From: Hypholoma sublateritium FD-334 SS-4
Lineage: Eukaryota; Basidiomycota; Agaricomycetes; Agaricales; Strophariaceae
DNA length: 64,000 nt
Assembly (NCBI GenBank): GCA_000827495.1
Contig: KN817599.1
Location: 62,001-126,000, forward strand
Reading direction: 5' to 3'
Shown: positions 50,701 to 62,185 of the stretch, one piece after another
Position numbering within the stretch: position 1 is the first letter of the stretch
Layout: every line of letters starts with the position of its first letter
Position numbers and translations under genes: made by a program
Notes under the pieces: generated by a model
Databases searched by the model: none
What the model saw: the letters and a program-made list of their open reading frames with translations, nothing else
Told to the model about the DNA's origin: nothing

Positions 50701-51359
50701 TCCAAAAGTGAGGACTTTGGCGGCACTAAGGCCTCCTCGATCGTTGAAGTGCATTTCGAGGTACCGTCCGTGCCGAGATGCGTTTGGGTTCATGAGCGTC
50801 TTCGCGTTTCCGAACGAGTCCAAGACGGTGACAAGAGCCTTGACTTGCTCTCCCAGCTTCATTTCCCTCTTCGTGCGGGTCGAAAGCTTGATAATTTGGT
50901 TCATGAAGAGGCGTAAACTCGACGACTTTCCGGAGCCAGTAATTCCCCTGCTCGACGTTAGGGGGATTCTTATGAAAGATGTGGGATGGCTGACCTTGTG
51001 ATGACACTCTGAGATTCATTTCTCCTGCGCATGAGAAGATAGACCCGGGCAGCAAGGTCGTAGAGATGGGGCTGCAGCGGCCGTGGGGAGTCGGCCATGG
51101 GTATGCTGGTGTCCTTGTAGGACTGCTCTTCGTAGTCTTGGGCACTGACATCATTGATGTTGGCAAGGGTCTTGTAGGGGTTGATTGAGACGAGATTAGT
51201 GGCTCCTATGCGAGTGTAAGGTAGGTCGGCGCGAAAGCGAGCCTGGAGAACAGCGAGGACGGTGTCGTCAGACGGGTAGATGGTTGCAGAGCCCGACGAA
51301 GAGATAAGGTCCACGAGGTTTCCCGACGCGATGGCTTGAGTATTCTGGTTTGAGGCCAT
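44761..51359 (-). CDS. chs: Chitin synthase with N-terminal myosin motor-like domain
   Basis: ATG at 51359 ([10 protein letters not shown]), stop TAG at 44761. Order: a myosin motor-like domain with [12 protein letters not shown] and a P-loop reading [10 protein letters not shown] (about 50,920), switch/actin-cleft-like segments, then a large exon (to about 47,882) with a cytochrome b5-like region ([20 protein letters not shown]), membrane helices, and the glycosyltransferase family 2 domain on later exons: [33 protein letters not shown] and the product-site signature FSQRRRW. Terminal membrane helices are followed by a Gly/Met/Asn/Ser-rich tail and a DEK_C-like end ([22 protein letters not shown]). 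It polymerises GlcNAc from UDP-GlcNAc into chitin at the growing tip; the motor-like part links it to actin. About ten exons; later borders approximate. Confidence 0.93.
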
Positions 51360-51840
51360 GGGAGAAAGAAAAGAACGACCGCTGACGTCGGCGTGGCCGA
51401 CGATGAGCAAAGAAGGAAAACGATGAAGGAGAACTGAAGGGCTGCTGCTGAGAAGCGTGGTCGTTACTTAAGTAATTTATCAATTTATTTCCAAAAGCCA
51501 CGCACCGGCAGCGAGCCGAACCGAGGCTTTTGCGGAGGTCTGGCTTAGCATAATTTACGTAATCAAATTGAAACACGACGCATACGGCACGATCGGCCCG
51601 GGAGCACTAATTTGAGAGGAGGAATATGTTTTGAATACGTTCATCGATTTAGTCTGTTGGATTGAATGGATGGGAGAAAGAAAAGAGGATATACGTATAC
51701 AGGGTGGCTCAACCGGATTCGGGAGTAGAGGTAGAAGTAGAAGAATCTTTTGAGAATCTTTCAGCTTAACTTGAAACGCACTTTGAACTCCTTCAACCAA
51801 CTTTGCGATCCATAATTTTAAATATTTGCATTTACCTGAC
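51360..51840. other. Spacer 51360-51840
   Basis: Between the chitin synthase start and the 3' end of the coatomer gene; should hold the chitin synthase promoter. No gene. Confidence 0.45.
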
Positions 51841-54800
51841 CTACGTTTCTGCAAATTCAGATCCTAGCAGTTTTGAAGCGGAATGAGAATTGAAGTAGGT
51901 TACAACTGTAGAAAAATGAGCTGCATCAGTCAGTTCTACTGTGTCTTTTGACGTATTGTCGTGCTCGGATGTAAGCGATCCCATCTCCCCAACCTGGCAC
52001 CCCACATTGCCGTTATTGACTACCAGTGACAGTAGTGTTGGCTCATCAGATCTGAAAAGTTCACCGAGAAAAAAAGAGAAAACATTAAAAGACACATAAC
52101 AGCGAAAGTACATATCCAACCCTAAACGCGACGCCCAACAGCTAGCATCTACGACGCATCTACAAGCACATTCTGCGCTATACGCCACGAGGATCCGCAT
52201 GAGCATCGGCACAGCCACATAAAGTAACGGGAACGTACCTGACAACAGTTCCTCTTCGCGCGCCAGGGCCTCTGCCCAACCCTCCTCGAATAACTCTGCG
52301 TGTGCTGCCGGATCCGCGATCGTCGCCGCGATCTTTGCGCGCCCTTTTGTCGTTAGGTCGGCTGTCCACGATGCAACCGCGGCCGATGCGCGACTACGAA
52401 GTGTACATTAGGTCAGATTGAAGCTGTAGGATATAAGAAAAAAGACACACCTGGGTGCATACGTGCGCGCAAAAAGCGCTGCCTCGGGTGCGCGCTGCGT
52501 CTGCTGCAGTAGCGCAACGCACGCCGCGGGGTCGCCCAGTTGCAGAGTGATCGCGAACGCAAGGTTGTTCTGTCCCTTCTCAACTGTCACGGACTTGTAT
52601 CAGCGCCTGAGCAACAAAAGAAATGGGAAACTGAAAAGGACCGCGGAAGATCAAATATGGGGATGAATGTACTCACCCGCCTTCTCCGCAAGCGCCTTGA
52701 GCCCGGCCCGCTCCCCCGTCGCTAGCAGGAGGAGCATCAGCGCACTCAGATCGCCCGCCTTTTCGAAACTCTCGCGCGCGAGGTCGAAGCGCCATACCGC
52801 GAGCGCACGGTCGCCGAGCGCCTTCCACTTCACATCCGCCTCGTTATCGGGCACGCTCCGCGCAATCTGAACCGCCGTGTCGAGGTCGTCGAGCCCAAGC
52901 GCCAGGTCGAATTTATGGTCCGGGTCCGTCGTTACAGAGAGCGCGAGCTCCTTCAGGTCTATATGGTGGACGGGGTCAGTGCAAGTGATACAAAAAATAT
53001 ATGGATACATACCGCGGCCCTCGAGGAAGCGCGCGACCTTGTTCAACTGTTCCTTCGGCAGGGTTGGCAGGATCTCAGCAGCCGCATCCGTATCACCGCG
53101 CAGCACAGCGGTCTGGTACTCAACGACATTGAGCGAAAGGGAGTAGCCGAAAACGCGCAGGTCCTTGTCTGCGAGATACACGCGATTGTGAGCGGGGATG
53201 TAGCCGAGGAGGTACAGTGGCGTGTCGAGCGGGCTGATGGTATATGATTCGGTGCCGACGAAGTAGCACAGCCGGTTGGCGGCGGTCGTGTAGATGAAGC
53301 AGTCACCAACCCACTTGGCCGACTTGACGCTGAGGCAGGGTTAGTATCGCAGACTCAGCGATTTCCAGGGAAGACGCACTTGTCCGAGATATCTGCAATG
53401 ACCTCGAAGGCCTCCTCCACACCCTCGTCTGTGATCTCTGCACCTTCTTCCAACTTGTCGTTATATGCTTCGCGGTCGAAACGCAGGATGTAGAACGAGT
53501 CCTCCGATGCGATCGCGACGAGCGAGCCGGTGCCAGACCAGTACACACTCTTCGCGTCAACATCGATGCGGCGCACGATCTCGCCGCTCTCCCAGTCCCA
53601 GAACATCACGAATCCGTTGCCCCGTGCGCCGAGCAGCGTGCCGCCGTGCAGGCTCTCGATCGACCAGCTGCCCGCGCCCTTCATGCCGACTCCTGCCCGC
53701 TCCTTGAAGTTTTTGTACACCTTTAGCTTGACTTTGCTCTCGAGCACTGCATACGTGTTCGAGTCGGGTGCCCACGCGAACGAAATGCCGTTCCCGAAGC
53801 TCTTGTTGCGCCACGCGAGCGCGGTGTAGGTGATGTACTCGCCATCCCCGACGACGGTCACGAAGCGACCGTTTGGGGAGTGCATGAGAGCGTTGGCGAA
53901 AATCTCGGTCGAGCCGATTTCCTTGGTCGACAGTTGGATGCGGCTCCCGTCGGCGACGTCGTCGGTCGAGACCGTCTGCAGGTTGCCCGATAGCACCTCA
54001 TGGTTGCGCGTGTAGATGAGCTTGCCGGAGGGATCCATGCTCAGCGTTGGCTCATCCCGCCCGAGTTTGATCACCACCACACCCTCATCGAACCCAACAG
54101 CGACCTCGTTGGCATCTTTGCGCAGGGCAACACACCATGACCGCTCCAGCGCGTAACTCAGCGTGTTCTCAACGCGGTACGTCCCGCTATTCCAGATCTT
54201 GATCGTTCCGTCCTCGCTCCCGCTGACGATAATCGGTAGGTTCGGGTGGAAGACAGCGAACGAGACGTTGTTCGTGTGCCCTTCCATCGTCTGCACACAG
54301 CTTTTGCTGAGGTAGTCCCACACCTTGACCGTCTTGTCATCGCCCGTGGTGACCAAATACGGCTTGTCCGCACCGGGGTAGAAGTCGACATAGTTGACGC
54401 CCTTGTCGTGCGCCTCCATCGTAAAGTTGGGCTGTGATGACCCAAGCGACCACATCTTCACCGTGCGGTCGAGACAGGCAGACACAAATGTATTGGGGTC
54501 CTTTGGGTTGAAGGCGAGGTTCATGATGTAGTGTGTGTGCCCTTCGTAAGTCTGCGCAGAATGAGCGCCCGGGATACACGATATACTCTACACGCACCTG
54601 GATGTTCTTCCATCCCTTGTCCCAATCCCAAGCCTTGATGGTCATGTCATCGCATCCAGTGAGTACTATACTCGCCGTCGGATGCACGGTGAGGCAACGA
54701 ATGTAGTCCGGATGCGCCTCGAACGCCGTGACTTTTTCGTGCGTGTTGTAGTTGAATACACGCAGCTGGAAGTCGTCTGAGCCGGCGATGAACCAGTTCT

Positions 54801-55046
54801 TCCGCGCGATGAACTTGACACATCGCACAGGGACCTCAGCGACTTCGAACGTCTTGATTATCGCGCCTGTTTCATGGTTGTAGATGTTGACCGAGCCGTT
54901 GTAGAGTCCGGTCAGGAGCCATGGCTCCGTTGGGTGAAAGTCTACGCCCTTGACGCGGTCTGACCGCGAGAATAGTTTTTTCTGTGCATATATTTAGAAG
55001 ATTATCTGACGTCTGGGGCTGCACTCACGTTGACCTCAAACAGCAT
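51841..55046 (-). CDS. SEC27: Coatomer subunit beta' (COPI), WD-repeat protein
   Basis: Start ATG at 55046 in an 18 nt first exon (MLFEVN), then 54981-54598, 54551-53380, 53329-53013, 52958-52677, 52583-52451 and 52393 onward. KKLFSRSDRVKGVDFHPTEP is the invariant start of this family, followed by WD repeats (ending ..TIKAWDWD, ..TVKMWSLG, ..TVKVWDYL, ..TIKIWNSG), the coatomer WD-associated region, and the helical ALGDRALAVWRFDLARESFEKAGD segment. It is a core COPI subunit that binds KKXX cargo for Golgi-to-ER transport. The C-terminus is unsure: the frame either reads through to a stop at 51841 or is spliced after AREEELLS (donor at about 52236); the obvious acceptor near 52050 is not in phase. 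Confidence 0.92.
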
Positions 55047-56872
55047 TGTATTCTTGCTCGTCGTGGCCGCGGTAAAGGTGACGACGTGGTCAATATTGAT
55101 GGATTTGGTATTAGTTACGTAATATAATTGAGCGAATTCCGGAAATTTTGATTTTATGTACTTAACTGTGACTCCTCCTTAACTCTTCCCAAACTCTTCC
55201 TCTCAACTTCCTCTCACCCAAATGCTTCCTGTCGCTTTTCTTATCCTGATATCCGTAGATAAGATCAAGCAATGTCTTCCTACTGCCTAACGGGGCAACA
55301 ATCTAGTTCAATTCAATTGGCAAGTCCGAAACTTTGCTGAAACTAGCAAGAATTCTGTGGCTTTGGCCACGCAGAACCTCATCGCTCTGGCTCTCAGTCA
55401 AGAAATTCAGCTGGAGATTCTCTACTACCGCACCTCGTCCTATACGCGTACGAGGCTGGGAATGGCGACGCGTACGCCAATGATATCTCTCACCGCGCAT
55501 TACAACCCTCGCTCTTGATCTACTTCGTATCCTTCTGGCTTCAAGTTCCTGTCGCCCCACAGCTTCCACCTGATCTCTGCGAAATCTGGTGTCCATATGC
55601 TTGTCCTCCTACGTTTTTCCGACTTTCACTGCCCCTAAGCGATCCAAGGACGCGCATGGATTCTCCTCGTACAAAAATGAGACGCATATATCTGTGTGTA
55701 TTGATGTGGTTAAGTCGCGCTGACACTAGCGTCTCTTCGTAGCCTCACACACCCATCAGGATGTGGTCCATATCGTCACATCTTGGCAGTCTTTCCAGAT
55801 CGCAGGACAAATCGTCGCCGTTGTCATTGCTGCAGCCGCCCGTGCTATTGAACACATATGGTATATATCAGTGCATCCAGACAAATTATATATATCATCG
55901 TTAAACTATGCCATTACAGGACTTCTGGCCCCTCAGCATTGCAACATGGCCTATCATGCGCGTCTGCGCGTATCAGGACAACTCGTTACGTCACAGCTCT
56001 TCACGTATACCAACAAACCGTGCCCCTTCTCGCCGTACTTTAGTGGCTTCTCTTGAGACTCATGCGTGCATATAGTATGCCCAAGCTTGCGCAACGTCGC
56101 CATTGCCTAGGCTGTAAGCAATCCTAACATTTCTCCCTCTCTCTTTCAGCTCGAAAAGCCTATCACCCAGACCTTCCGAAAACCGCACTTATAACCGCGC
56201 AACATTTCGCCCACGAAGACCGCAAATATCTGGTGCATCTGTTCACTCCATGTGCATCTCAAATAACCGCTCCCCTTGCTCTTCTGTGCAATAAGCTGCA
56301 TATTATATTTTTCGCCTGAATGCACCTTGAAGAGCCGCTTCGCCGGTTCCGGAGATCTCTACCAAATCCTTCGCAGAGACTGTTATGAGACTGGACATCA
56401 CAAGGATCGGAACGATTCACTGAAGCTGGGCTAGCACTTCGCGAGACCTCCTTGCAGAAAAGAAGTTCTAAGCCTTTTTATGTAGATGCAGCAAAAAAAT
56501 GTTTCAGGGAAATATGTAATGCAAAACGTACCAAATTGTCCAAAAGACGGAGCGCCATGTCGTGTGCGCATTGAGCGCAATACACACCGTTCACATGTGT
56601 TCGCATACTTTTACGTTTCGGCCACCGAACTAAACACTGATGAGCTGATTCGGGAAAGGAACGTGCCACATTAACATACCCAAAAATGTCCATTATCAAC
56701 GATGCCACTCACCGCACCCTTTCCTCTTAACCACCACTGTGGATTGAAGTTTCTATACAGCAAACTGACATATCCTCGTACGGCTTTAAAGATCAATTAT
56801 CGTAAGTCTTGTCTCCCGCCCTCTCTACTCGTGCCGTGAGGCCTAACAGACCTTTACAACTTCCACAGTAAC
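55047..56872. other. Intergenic 55047-56872
   Basis: About 1.8 kb without a supported gene. A plus-strand open stretch at about 55,315-55,515 reads like an amphipathic helix but has no start, partner exon or homologue I recognise. Confidence 0.45.
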
Positions 56873-58511
56873 ATGAACAAGAATCCTATCACTATAGAGG
56901 TCGCCGAGGAGATCTTTCAACCTTACACTACCGCTATAGAAAAGAACTCTCTCCAGAACTACATCGCAGACAATTTGAATGGATTAAGCGTCCGCAACTT
57001 CGTTCAATCCGTCTGGGGAATAGACCCCGATCACGCTCAAGAAATTCTGAACCACGCGCCAAACATTTCTGCCGACTCGACGACAGAATATAGACAGGCC
57101 ATCGCCTCCAAACAGACACCCAACCCATCTGATCTTCACCACGCATTTCGCCAGATATCCTCAGAGTTACTGAAGCAAATAGGCACCACGCTCTCGCTTG
57201 ACCATCACGCGCTTGACACGATGTTGTGGCAAGGACCCGGCGTTGTGGCATTACGGTCCGCTCCACCCGAGCCTCCTGCAAATACGACATCGGATCGTAG
57301 CGAGCTTAGATCGACTGGGATCACAATTGACGGTCTTCGGGCTAGCCTTTGGTACTGCGACAGGTCCGTTGGCTGGCGCAGTAACGTCTCTGATTTCGGG
57401 ATACCCGAGGGCGCTGCCAATCTTGGGCTTGCCCTATTTGCTCTCAGTCGCTACAACATGCATCAATATCAGCCCTCCGAAAAGCGCCAATCGCTGGATA
57501 CGATTATCTCGAAACATGGTTTTCTTGTACGGAAACCAGTTACTATATCAGGCGTCACCGACGCTGTCCCCACAAAAAATATGAGCTGCAAGACTATTCG
57601 TGTGATTGCCAACGACCGTTACAAGAACATCTGGAAAGCAACGTCTACTGACGAATTTAAACGTGCATTTCTTGACTGTATGAGAGGTATGTACAAGTGT
57701 TCTTCGAAACTCTTGAACAACTGTTTATTCCGTGAAATTAGCTCATTACTATGCATGGAACGCAAGAAAACTCCATCACGAAATCGACGAGCACGATTTC
57801 ATGATATTCCAGCCCGCAACAGACGCGACCACAGATTGCACGGGAGATCACAAGCCTATCTCTGCATCCTCGTTTGGAGTTTTCGTTGATATTGATACGG
57901 TGGTGCCCGCAATATCGCCGGAAGATAATATTCAGCTCGGTGTCTCAGACCCGCACCATCGTATTCTCTCTCCCTTGCGATTTGTAGCTATGGATATTCT
58001 GCACGATGACATTTGTCTCCGGAAAGCTGCAAAGAACAACTCTAGCCCCCCGAGTTCTAATAGCGAACTCGAGAAAACCAGCTCGCATCTCATGACTCCC
58101 CGTTTCCATCTGTATCGCTACGATCTGGAGTCCTTTTACTACGTCCTTGTTTGGGCATGTACCCACTATGACCTGCGGAGGAATAGTCGATTGAAGTCAA
58201 GATCATACCGCTTGTCACTTTGGGCATCTCCGCTTGTGGATAATGTGCGCATGGCCAAGAGAAGATCGTGCCCTAGTCGTATTTGGGAACTGGAGGACCG
58301 CATGCTCTACGAATGGGAAAGTGTATGGAGGAATTGGGTCACTCCTCTGGTGTCAATGTTTGCTACCGGCTTGAGAGGAGTAGAACACTCTTACTGTCAA
58401 GACCAGACTGGCGTTGATTTCGACACGGGTGGTGGACGGATAACTTTCAAGAAGTTTATGGAGGCTATAGGAGAAGATCTACCTGACGATTCTGCACCTG
58501 ACAAAGCTTGA
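56873..58511 (+). CDS. FunK1-like fungal protein kinase family member, probably inactive, 527 aa
   Basis: Exons 56873-57686 and 57742-58511, in phase. The C-terminal half has the FunK1 landmarks in order: AHYYAWNARKLHHEIDEHDF where active members read H(A)H..HRDIS..N, a degraded T-G-T-x-PFMA motif (LSPLRFVAMDIL), and HLYRYDLESFYYVLVWACTHY, the family's most conserved stretch. The catalytic HRD reads HHE and no DF-D/DFG-like motif is clear; in addition the protein is shorter than the ~700-800 residues usual for the family, with little of an N-lobe. FunK1 kinases are expanded in multicellular basidiomycetes. The frame is open throughout, so it may be an expressed pseudokinase rather than a dead gene. 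Confidence 0.75.
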
Positions 58512-59603
58512 GTGCTCGCAGCTCGATTGACGGTTTGCGTTTGTGTATTTTTTTCTTGTGTCAGTCGAAAGGACTTGAATTTTATATCTGTAGACTTGCT
58601 GTAGACTTGCTGTAGACTTTTTTTTGTGGAGCTATAGGACGCGAATTCTGTAGAATTTGTGTAGAATGCTTAGAAGATATACACTACATTTGACTGTTTG
58701 AAACTGTCAGCGACAAAATCTCTCAAGAAAACCTTTTTCTGAAGGTAAATGCTTCACAAAGTACTTACCTGCCAGGCTGCGAGTATCAAGCGAGTATTGG
58801 TTCAAGACTCCGAGTTGTTTGGCTACGCGTGGTTGGGCGGCCACTGCCGCCGCCGTGGCGCGAGCGACGTGTCCACCACCACCGCACTGCGATGCCGTGC
58901 GTTGTGCATCGTACCCGTACTCAGGCTGCTCCCATCCTTCCTCGCTTTCGTGAATGTCGCCCACAGCCGTCAATGGCTCGTAATCGGATCTGGTTCCTCT
59001 TGCATTGCCAGGTGGATGATTGCGAACGTGGGTTACGCCCAAGTTACACCATTGGCTGCGCCTCGTACCCAGTTCATAGCCGACGAGCGGAGTCTCGGAA
59101 TCACTGCCCATCTTCAAAGTCTCCACTGTGCGCATGTCCATCCTCCAAAGTCTCTTCTGGGCCTCTGTGTTATTCCCTTCGTATCTTGGTTCTTTGCGGA
59201 TTCATGGGTACAAATGGGCCCCGGACCGACGGCTGTGCGATAGCACGACTTTGTCCACGATCGGTAGAAGGACTGGCCTCCAAGATCCCACTGGTCGTCA
59301 TCCACCTAAAATTAGCCAAAGAAAACTCAAATAACGAAATTACGCACATGTGCTGGCGCTGCGCGTGAAGATTATCCAGCCGGGCGCGGAAATGGTCGTT
59401 CGCACCGCATGCTCAGGCTCATCATGCTTGCCGCGGAAAGCCTCCTACACCTCGCCACGTCGTCTGCGCGTTGGGTCAGGCACGGGCGCTGCGTGCGTTC
59501 TAGAAGCATCTGGGCAGAAGCAGACCGTATATGAAGCGTGAAACTATGCGGCGATTCGATTACCTCCTGCCATCCTCTGCGCAACACCGCGCCCGCTTCC
59601 ATC
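58512..59603. other. Intergenic 58512-59603, possible unidentified minus-strand gene
   Basis: A minus-strand frame at 59141-58707 (144 codons; near its end LGVLNQYSLDTRSLAGKYF) and another at 59305-59114 are hydrophilic and could be exons of one small gene, but no domain or splice pair is convincing. Tandem CTGTAGACTT copies occur near 58,595-58,620, just after the FunK1-like gene. Confidence 0.3.
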
Positions 59604-61255
59604 ATGTTGCTCCCACTTGGCGCAATCGCGCTGCTCTTCTCGCAGATCCATGCGTGCGCCGGATCTGCAGCCCCGCCAGTCATTACGCAGTTCGCACCTC
59701 CGGCTGTGCAGCATTCATGGGCTGCGTACACGCCGTATTTCGCTGTTGAGCCGTACACGCCGCCGCCCGAAGGCTGCCGCATTGACCAGGTACGCGCCTT
59801 CGTTGCTGACTTCAGACTTGGTTACTGAATGCGCACCTAGGTCAACATCGTGAGTTGCTCTGTGTCGTTGCCGTCTGCGGGAAGTCTCATTGCACCGCAC
59901 AGCTTCAACGCCATGGCGCACGCTTTCCCACATCCGGCGCGTCAACGGGTATTCTAACCGCGCTCAACAAGCTGCAATCTGCGACGAGCTTCACGGACCC
60001 CCGCCTCGACTTCCTCCGCAACTATACTTACGCGCTTGGAAAGAATGGAGACCTCATTCCCTTTGGCGCATTCCAGTGAGTATCCGCTATACCAGATCTA
60101 CGCGTTATCTCATCTGTCCAGGTCCGAGGAAGCGGGAAAGGAGGCATATGCGCGCTATTCGCACCTCGTCTCCCCGCAGAACCTGCCCTTCGTGCGCGCC
60201 TCTTCCGCCGAGCGCACCGTCGACTCCGCGACGAACTGGACCCTCGGTGTGCAGCAGTTCCATCACACGCCCGCCCCGCAACCTAATCCTCCGTCCCCGC
60301 AGGATTCTCAATAGCGAGCAACCATGTGCTCAACCCGCCGCTCGCTGTCGTCCTATCAGAACAGGCAAGAGCCAATCTGCCCCTGCCTAGTGCCCCCCGC
60401 TTACGTTTGCTTTCCTTTTCCCGTACGCGCGCAGGGCAATGACACGCTCGACGACAGCATGTGCCCCAACGCCGGGTCGTCCGACGCGCAGACGGGCGTC
60501 TGGACCGCGATATACGGCGCGCCGATCGCCGCGCGCCTGAACGCAGCCGCACCAGGCGCGAACCTCACCGCGGCGGACATCTCTGCGTTCATCCCGATCT
60601 GCCCGTTCGAGTCGGCCGCGAAGGACGCGACGAGCCCGTTCTGCGCGCTCTTCACGCCCGCCGAGTTCGCGCAGTTCGAGTACTTCGGCGACCTGGACAA
60701 GTTCTACGGCACCGGGTGAGCGCCGTATTTGCTGCCCCGCAGGATACCTGCTGACGCCGTTCCGCTCCTTGCAGGTACGGGCAGCCGCTCGGGCGCGTGC
60801 AGGGCGTGGGGTACGTCAACGAGCTCCTCGCGCGGCTCACGGGCGCACCCGTGCGCCTCGGCACGCAGGTCAACGCGACGCTCGACACCGACCCCACGAC
60901 GTTCCCGCTCAGCCGCGCGCTCTACGCGGACTTCACGCACGACAACCAGATGGCCGCGATCTACGCCGCGCTCGGCCTCTTCGCGCAGCGCGCGCCGCTC
61001 GACCCCGCCGCGCCGGACGCGCGCCGGACGTGGGTCGCGAGCAGGCTGACGCCGTTCAGCGGCCGGATGGTCGTCGAGCGGCTCGCGTGCGCGGGGGGCG
61101 CGCCGCATGTGCGTGTCCTGGTGAACGACGCGCTGCAGCCGCTGGAGTTCTGCGGCAGCGATCGGGACGGGCTGTGCACGCTCGCGGCGTTCGTCGCGAG
61201 CCAGGCGTACGCGCGGGGTAATGGGCTCGGCGATTTCGCGAAGTGTTTCACTTGA
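59604..61255 (+). CDS. phyA: Histidine acid phosphatase, secreted 6-phytase copy B, 438 aa
   Basis: Seven exons: 59604-59789, 59841-59849 (9 nt), 59903-60075, 60122-60246, 60303-60364, 60435-60715, 60775-61255, all in phase. A normal cleavable signal peptide (LLPLGAIALLFSQIHACAG) replaces the membrane anchor of copy A. RHGARFP gives the catalytic His and HDNQM the proton donor; the body closely matches basidiomycete 6-phytases that dephosphorylate phytate outside the cell. Exons 2-6 have exactly the same lengths as in copy A (9, 173, 125, 62, 281). The intron at 60365-60434 starts with GC (CAG|GCAAGA), a GC-AG intron. The 3' half is far more GC-rich than copy A. Confidence 0.93.
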
Positions 61256-62185
61256 ATCAAGTACTGCGGGCGGGCGGGGCGCCGCCGGGGAGACGAGGCT
61301 TACGCCGCCCGTGCGTGGTCATGCGTGGTCATGGGCGATGACAGTGCTCGGCGGGCGCGGTGGGACGGAGCTGGAGCAGGCTGGAGCGCATCATGTGCGC
61401 AGTGCTTACTTTTAAGATTCTGATTTGGCGAGAAACGCGACATAAATACACGGGGCACGAGAAGACGGCGGTGTCCCAATCTGCAATTGAGCGTGGGTGT
61501 GTGGGGCTGCATCCGGGCGATTGTGTGTGGGGGGAGAAGCGGTGCGTGTTCGGGGCTGGCTCGCATCGCTGGGAGCCTGGACGTGCATTCTGGACGCACG
61601 CTCCCTTGTTCTCGGATACACGAGTTCCGCTCGTGCGTTCCTGGCCCTTGCCTCCATAACCATTGCTAATCTTGTATGTGATCGCCGATGCTTATTTCTC
61701 TCTCACTCCCAGGCGCTGACTCTCTTCGTGCGCTAAACCTTCGACGAGGCGCCAGCCGCTGAAAATAGGGGTGGCTAGAACGCCGTAAGCACATAGTCTG
61801 CGCTATAAATACCCGCCTTGGTTATCCCTTGGCCCTCGCAGTGGCGGTCATCCCCAGCGTCGCGTAAGTCGATGTGAAATTCAGCGTGATTGTCTGTTTA
61901 TAGACGCGGGGCCCCATGGGGCCCCATGACCCATTTAATAATAAACGGAAGAAGCCGCCCCAAACATACGTGCTGCGACGCGGAGGACCGAAATACCGCG
62001 CGGTGGCGTGTTACGCGGCCACCGCCTGCATAAATACGGCGGCTGGCCAACTAGGCCAGGTGGCTGCCTCGGTTCGCCTTCTCTGGTCTTGCAGCTCTCG
62101 CAGTAACGACCCCCCGCCTGACTTATTCCTCTCCGCTCCGACTCTGTGACCCCTCCTTTAACACTCGTCGAAATATCAGTTCAAT
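61256..62185. other. Intergenic 61256-62185
   Basis: Spacer between phytase B and the transporter gene. Contains an 18 bp perfect palindrome at 61908-61925 and AT-rich TATA-like motifs (CTATAAATA near 61,802, CATAAATAC near 62,029). No gene. Confidence 0.5.
61908..61925. repeat. Perfect 18 bp palindrome
   Basis: GGGGCCCCATGGGGCCCC is its own reverse complement, about 260 bases before the transporter ATG. May be a dimeric protein-binding site or chance in GC-rich DNA. Confidence 0.5.
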
